Source of the DNA: Anaerolineae bacterium
GTDB lineage: Bacteria; Chloroflexota; Anaerolineae; Aggregatilineales; Phototrophicaceae
DNA length: 64,000 bases
Direction of reading: 5' to 3'
Assembly (NCBI GenBank): GCA_022826865.1
Contig: JAJDUC010000106.1
Location: forward strand, 1-64,000
The notes under the pieces were generated by a model, which had not been told where the DNA came from, made no database searches, and was given only the letters and a program-made list of their open reading frames with translations. Of the stretch, positions 59,562 to 64,000 are shown one piece after another; the first letter of the stretch is position 1; every line of letters starts with the position of its first letter. Made by a program: the position numbers and the translations under genes.

Positions 59562-60394
59562 CGCCCGCCGAAGCCAGTCGCCATGACCGCGCGAGTGATT
59601 TGCCGCTGGAAGATGATGTAAACGATCAAGACCGGCGCCGAACTCACCACAGCCCCCGCCATGACAATGCCCTGATAACTCCAGTACTCGCCCAGAAAAA
59701 CCACCAAGCCGACGGGCAAGGTGCGCATCTCGTCGGAATTGAGCACGACCAGGGGCCAGGTGAAATCGTTCCAGATGAAGAGGAAGGTGAAGATACCCAG
59801 CGTGGCGACGGCCGGGCGCGAGAGCGGCAAAAAGACGCGCCAGTAGATGCCGAAGGCGCTGGCGCCGTCGATGACGGCCGCCTCCGCCAACTCGCTCGGT
59901 ATGGCGAGGAAGAATTGGCGCATGAAGAAGACGCCGAAGAAACCGGCGAGCGGCGGCCAAATGAGCGCATGATGCGTGTCGATCCAGCCCAGAGCGCGCA
60001 TCAGCATGAAACTGGGAATCAGCAGCATGACGCCCGGCACGAGGAAAGACGCGCCCAAGCCGAAGAATAGCAACTGCTTGCCCGGGAAGCGCAGGCGCGC
60101 GAATGCGTAACCCGCCATTGAAGTCACCAGCAAGACGCCGATGGCGCTTAATGTCGTCACGTAGAGGCTGTTGAATAGCCAACGGAACAAGGACAGTTCT
60201 TGCCGCGAAAGCTTGGTGGTGAAGATCTCGATGAAATTGTCGAGGGTCGGCTCGCGCGGAATGATCTGAACTGGCCACTTCAGAATCTGTTCCTCAGGCA
60301 TGAAGGCTTGGCCGACGACCCAGACCGTCGGGAAGAGCACAATCAGCAGCAATAGCGTCAAGAATGCGTAAGTGCCGACCTTGTTCAGTCGCTT
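59558..60394 (-). CDS. Carbohydrate ABC transporter permease (MalG-like)
   Basis: EAAVIDGASAFGIYWRVFLPLSRPAVATLGIFTFLFIWNDFTWPLVV. Confidence 0.92.
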   Translation of the reverse strand, partial: KRLNKVGTYAFLTLLLLIVLFPTVWVVGQAFMPEEQILKWPVQIIPREPTLDNFIEIFTTKLSRQELSLFRWLFNSLYVTTLSAIGVLLVTSMAGYAFARLRFPGKQLLFFGLGASFLVPGVMLLIPSFMLMRALGWIDTHHALIWPPLAGFFGVFFMRQFFLAIPSELAEAAVIDGASAFGIYWRVFLPLSRPAVATLGIFTFLFIWNDFTWPLVVLNSDEMRTLPVGLVVFLGEYWSYQGIVMAGAVVSSAPVLIVYIIFQRQITRAVMATGFGGR

Positions 60395-60433
60395 CATCAG
60401 GAGGGTACGGCGGTCACTATGCATGATAAAGAA

Positions 60434-61360
60434 CTAATACTCCGTGTAGCGGCCCAAGAGCCGAAACTGCGCAAGCGCGAAAACAAACATGACGACGCCG
60501 AGCGAAAGCGCCATCGCGCCAGCGTATCCCATATGATAATAACTGAATGCGTTGCGGTAGATATGCAGGACGATGGTATAAGACGAGTAGCCAGGACCGC
60601 CTCCGTTGGTCATGATATAGGGCTGGCCGAAGACTTGAATATGGGCGATGAATTGGGTGACGATGATGAAGAGAAGAGCCGGCCTGATGAGAGGAAGCGT
60701 CACCCGCCATAGAATCTGCCGGCGTCCCGCCCCGTCGATGCGCGCCGCTTCGTAAAGCGCTTCCGGCACGGCATAGAGCGCCGCCAGAAAGATGAGCATG
60801 GGGAAGCCGAAGCCCCACCAAATTGTCGTCAGCGAGAGCGATGGCAGCACCAGATTGGGATCAGCCAGGTAGTCGAAACCTTTATGCCCCAACAGTTCCA
60901 GGCCCGCGTTCAGCAAGCCGAAGGGCGCGAGCAAACGACTGAAGATGATCCCAATAACTGAAATGGAGAGTACAACCGGCGCGTACATGACCACGCGAAA
61001 GAGCGTGTGCCCCAGGCGGATGCTCTTCAAAGCCAGCGCGGCGCACAATGCCACCACAACATTGCCGGCGGTGGTCATCAGGGCAAAGTAGAGCGAATTG
61101 CCCATGGCGATCCAGAACAGGTCGTCTTCCATTATCAGCTGGAAATTCTCCAAGCCGATGAAACGGTAGGTGCCGCGAAGCAGCTCCCATTCGACGAAAG
61201 CGGTGACAAAAGCGGAGATGACCGGTCCGGCGAGGAAAACGAGGAAGAAGACAAGATAAGGCGCCAGGAAGAGATAACCGGCTAAGGCCTCGCGCCTCTT
61301 ATTGGTCAGCGCCCAATTGGAAGAGCGGCCGCTGTCGGTCGCTGCTGGTATTGACTTCAT
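60434..61360 (-). CDS. Carbohydrate ABC transporter permease (MalF-like)
   Basis: EALYEAARIDGAGRRQILWRVTLPLIRPALLFI. Confidence 0.92.
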   Translation of the reverse strand: MKSIPAATDSGRSSNWALTNKRREALAGYLFLAPYLVFFLVFLAGPVISAFVTAFVEWELLRGTYRFIGLENFQLIMEDDLFWIAMGNSLYFALMTTAGNVVVALCAALALKSIRLGHTLFRVVMYAPVVLSISVIGIIFSRLLAPFGLLNAGLELLGHKGFDYLADPNLVLPSLSLTTIWWGFGFPMLIFLAALYAVPEALYEAARIDGAGRRQILWRVTLPLIRPALLFIIVTQFIAHIQVFGQPYIMTNGGGPGYSSYTIVLHIYRNAFSYYHMGYAGAMALSLGVVMFVFALAQFRLLGRYTEY

Positions 61361-61490
61361 TCAAGGTCCCGAGAGCTGGTATCAAGCCGCCAAATATGCG
61401 GTCGAGCAACGCGCAGCCAGATTGTGGGAAACGAGCCTTACCCGGAGATAAGGCTCGATTTCCAGTACGACTGAACGATTCGACTACTGC

Positions 61491-62804
61491 TTATCGCAGC
61501 GCGCGGCGGATGCGCGCGGCGGCATCATCCAGTCCCTCTTCAACCGTTTGCTGCCCGGTGAAGATCGACGAGTAAGCGTGCGCCATGATATTCTCGACCT
61601 CGGTGAAGCGCTCGGACTGATATTCGGGAACGCCTTCTGAAGCCATCTGCGTTGTCAAGGCGCCGAAGGTCCAAATCTGATCGGCCAGATCTTCCGTGCG
61701 CAAGGAAAGGCGCGCGGAGGGCATGCCGGTCTTGATGCTGTGCTCCTTGGAGTTGTCGGACAGGAATTGAATCAGACGCATGGTCGCGTCAAGCGTATCC
61801 TGTTCGATATTGGATGAGACGGCAAGCGTATGCGACCACATGATGGTGGAGCCACGCTCGGGACCCAGGCGCGGGTAGGGCCAGAAGGCAATCTGACCAT
61901 CCTCCATGTTGGTGTTGTAGAAGTTGTAGGTCCAGGCGCCGTCAAGATACATTGACAAGCCATCGTTCAACATCAATTCGCCGCTCCAGTTGACGCCGGG
62001 CAGCACGTGATGCTGGAAGACCAGGTCATGGAAGTACTGCACCGCGGCTTTGGCTTCCTCGCTATCGATCAGCACCTCCGCGTCGGGAGCGGCTGTCACG
62101 ACGTCCGTCCCCCACTGATACAGCGCTGGCGTCACCGTGACGCGATTCCAGCCAATGGACAGCGGCCAGACGGCGATGTTTTCCCCGTCAAAGCCATCGT
62201 CGCCCGGGTTGTTGCCGTTCGCATCCCAAGTCAGGCGGCGTACGTACTCCAAGAACTCTTCGCCGTTCTCGGGCGGGTCATCAAAGGAGATGCCGGCGCG
62301 TTCCAGCAAGCGCGTGTTCACGTACAAGCCCGAGCCATAGTTGTCGAAGGGCACCGGATAGACCTCGCCATCGAAGGTGATCGAGTCGAGCAGCGCCGGG
62401 CTGAAGTCGTCTTTGTCCAGCATGCCAAGATTGAACATCTGCTCCGCCACCGGCATGATATGCCCGGTCAGAGCGTATTGCGGCACGACCGAATGCCAGA
62501 GGGTCATCAAATCGGGTCCGCCGCTGCCTGCGACAATCGCAGCCGAAAGCTTGTCGAAGAAGGTGCCCCATCCCAGGATCTGGTAGTTTATAGTCACGTC
62601 CGGGTTTTCCTCAGCGAAGCGCGTAATCAAATCGGTCATGGATTGGCCGTCCGGTCCGCCGAGGCCGCTCCAAAAGTTGATTTCAATTTCACCCGTGCCT
62701 AGCTCCTGGACTTCACCGTCATCCTGCGCCGCGAGCGGCAGCGCGCCAATCAAAAGCAAGACCATGAACGCGAGCGCAAGGCGACTAATTTGCTTCCTGT
62801 ACAT
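61491..62804 (-). CDS. Extracellular sugar-binding protein (ABC substrate-binding family 1)
   Basis: Signal peptide; IEINFWSGLGGPDGQSMTDLITRFAEENPDVTINYQ; adjacent permeases. Confidence 0.9.
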   Translation of the reverse strand: MYRKQISRLALAFMVLLLIGALPLAAQDDGEVQELGTGEIEINFWSGLGGPDGQSMTDLITRFAEENPDVTINYQILGWGTFFDKLSAAIVAGSGGPDLMTLWHSVVPQYALTGHIMPVAEQMFNLGMLDKDDFSPALLDSITFDGEVYPVPFDNYGSGLYVNTRLLERAGISFDDPPENGEEFLEYVRRLTWDANGNNPGDDGFDGENIAVWPLSIGWNRVTVTPALYQWGTDVVTAAPDAEVLIDSEEAKAAVQYFHDLVFQHHVLPGVNWSGELMLNDGLSMYLDGAWTYNFYNTNMEDGQIAFWPYPRLGPERGSTIMWSHTLAVSSNIEQDTLDATMRLIQFLSDNSKEHSIKTGMPSARLSLRTEDLADQIWTFGALTTQMASEGVPEYQSERFTEVENIMAHAYSSIFTGQQTVEEGLDDAAARIRRALR

Positions 62805-62911
62805 TTCAAACTCCTCAAGAATTGATAAGACAACAGAACATGGCTGAGCAACATTCCCAACACGGGGGATTCTATCTCAATCGCGCGAATCATTCAAAGC
62901 TGATTCGCTTC

Positions 62912-63109
62912 GGTAGTGTATCCATTTCGGTTGAAATAGTCTGGTAAGGGCGATCCGGCGGATCGCCCGATGGGTACGAACCGGATCGAAATTGGGCGAC
63001 TCACCGGGGCGCGTGGGTCGCGTAGACACTGACCGCCGACACAGCCCGTCAGTCGCCCCTACCAAATCGTCGGTATTTGAAGAAGTCCAACCGCCTTTGA
63101 TACACCACC
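62912..63109. mobile_element. MITE copy 3 (198 bp); 8-bp TSD TTCGCTTC at 62904-62911 and 63110-63117
   Basis: GGTAGTGTATCC...GATACACCACC ends and perfect 8-bp flanking direct repeat. Confidence 0.9.
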
Positions 63110-63201
63110 TTCGCTTCTTAAGACGACATTGTTGACAAAGGTCATGCGCCGATTTATCGTCATATCCACTGAGAAACCTGGTTCGATTGGCGGACAAACC
63201 A

Positions 63202-63978
63202 ATGGGAGACCGTCTGAATGGCAAGTCAGCATTCGTCACCGGCGCCGGCCAAGGCATCGGCCGCGGCATCGCCGAAGAATTGGCGGCGCACGGCGCCGCC
63301 GTGACCATCGCCGAAATCAACGAGAGGACTGGGCAGTCAACCGCTAACGCGCTTCGGCAGGCAGGCTATAAGGCGCAATTTGCGCGGGTCGATATTCGCT
63401 GCGAAGACGAAATCAGCGCCGGCGTCGCCGCTCACGTCGCGCAGTTCGGCGGGCTGGATATCGTGGTCAACAACGCGGGACAGAATCAGCATTTCGACGC
63501 CTCAAAGATGAGCGTGGACGAATGGGAGCGCTCGATGAGCCTGAATCTGCGCGGCGCCTGGCTATGCTGCAAACATGCCTTGCCCGTCATGTCCGCGCGC
63601 GGAGCCGGCGTCATCATCAACATCGCCAGCGTGCACGCCACCATGACCACCTACAACTTCTTTCCCTACAACGTCGCGAAATCGGGTTTGCTGGGCTTGA
63701 CGCGCAGCATCGCCCTCGATTGGGGGCATCAGAATATACGCTCTGTTGCCGTCAGCCCGGGGTATACGCGGACGCAGCCGCTCATTGAATTCTTCGAGCA
63801 AGCGGCTGATCCGGCGGCCGAGGAAGCGCGCGTCATCAACTTGCATCCGCTGAAACGCATTGGACAGCCCGAAGATATAGGCGCGCTGGTGGCTTTCCTG
63901 GCCAGCGACGCCGCCAGTTTCATCACCGGCACGGAAATCGTCATTGATGGCGGCATTTCCGCCCGATATGCCGACTAG
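63202..63978 (+). CDS. SDR-family oxidoreductase
   Basis: VTGAGQGIGRGIAEELAAHGA; NNAGQNQ; YNVAKSGLLGLTRSIAL. Confidence 0.93.
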   Translation: MGDRLNGKSAFVTGAGQGIGRGIAEELAAHGAAVTIAEINERTGQSTANALRQAGYKAQFARVDIRCEDEISAGVAAHVAQFGGLDIVVNNAGQNQHFDASKMSVDEWERSMSLNLRGAWLCCKHALPVMSARGAGVIINIASVHATMTTYNFFPYNVAKSGLLGLTRSIALDWGHQNIRSVAVSPGYTRTQPLIEFFEQAADPAAEEARVINLHPLKRIGQPEDIGALVAFLASDAASFITGTEIVIDGGISARYAD

Positions 63979-64000
63979 AAGGACGGAAATCCGCGCAAGG

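Overview
The 64-kb window looks like a chromosomal segment from a high-GC, probably Chloroflexota/Anaerolineae-like bacterium. The lineage is inferred from gene content and repeat style, not tested. Most of it is ordinary: a branched-chain amino-acid ABC operon (two substrate-binding paralogs + livHMGF), DMT permease, manA, clpB, Rieske oxygenase, P1B-type ATPase, acyl-CoA synthetase, ugd, PfkB kinase + iolD-like, purB, agmatine deiminase, pyrD/pyrK, GT39 and GT2 glycosyltransferases, PduO-type cobalamin adenosyltransferase, a sugar ABC transporter, and two tRNAs (Leu-CAA, Lys-CUU). Four things stand out. (1) A compact four-gene cassette at 9.8-18.5 kb resembles a bacterial NLR/STAND immune module: TIR-P-loop-HEAT, TIR-FGE-fold, a 170-aa putative adaptor/effector, and a NACHT ATPase. 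The small protein and the NACHT protein share a short GHV(I/V)FAG(Q/R)D motif that could be a homotypic signalling motif. (2) A thioredoxin-like lipoprotein at 54892-55308(-) is open throughout except for one in-frame TGA exactly at the first catalytic Cys position (WAPW[TGA]PTC). A SECIS-like hairpin follows, so it is a candidate selenoprotein. (3) Three non-coding MITEs (153/176/198 bp) have about 20-bp terminal inverted repeats and perfect 8-bp target-site duplications, and all sit between divergent genes. (4) A recurrent 22-bp module and related hairpin repeats appear in several intergenic regions. Database searches, structure prediction and RNA folding were not available; family names come from reading the translated motifs.
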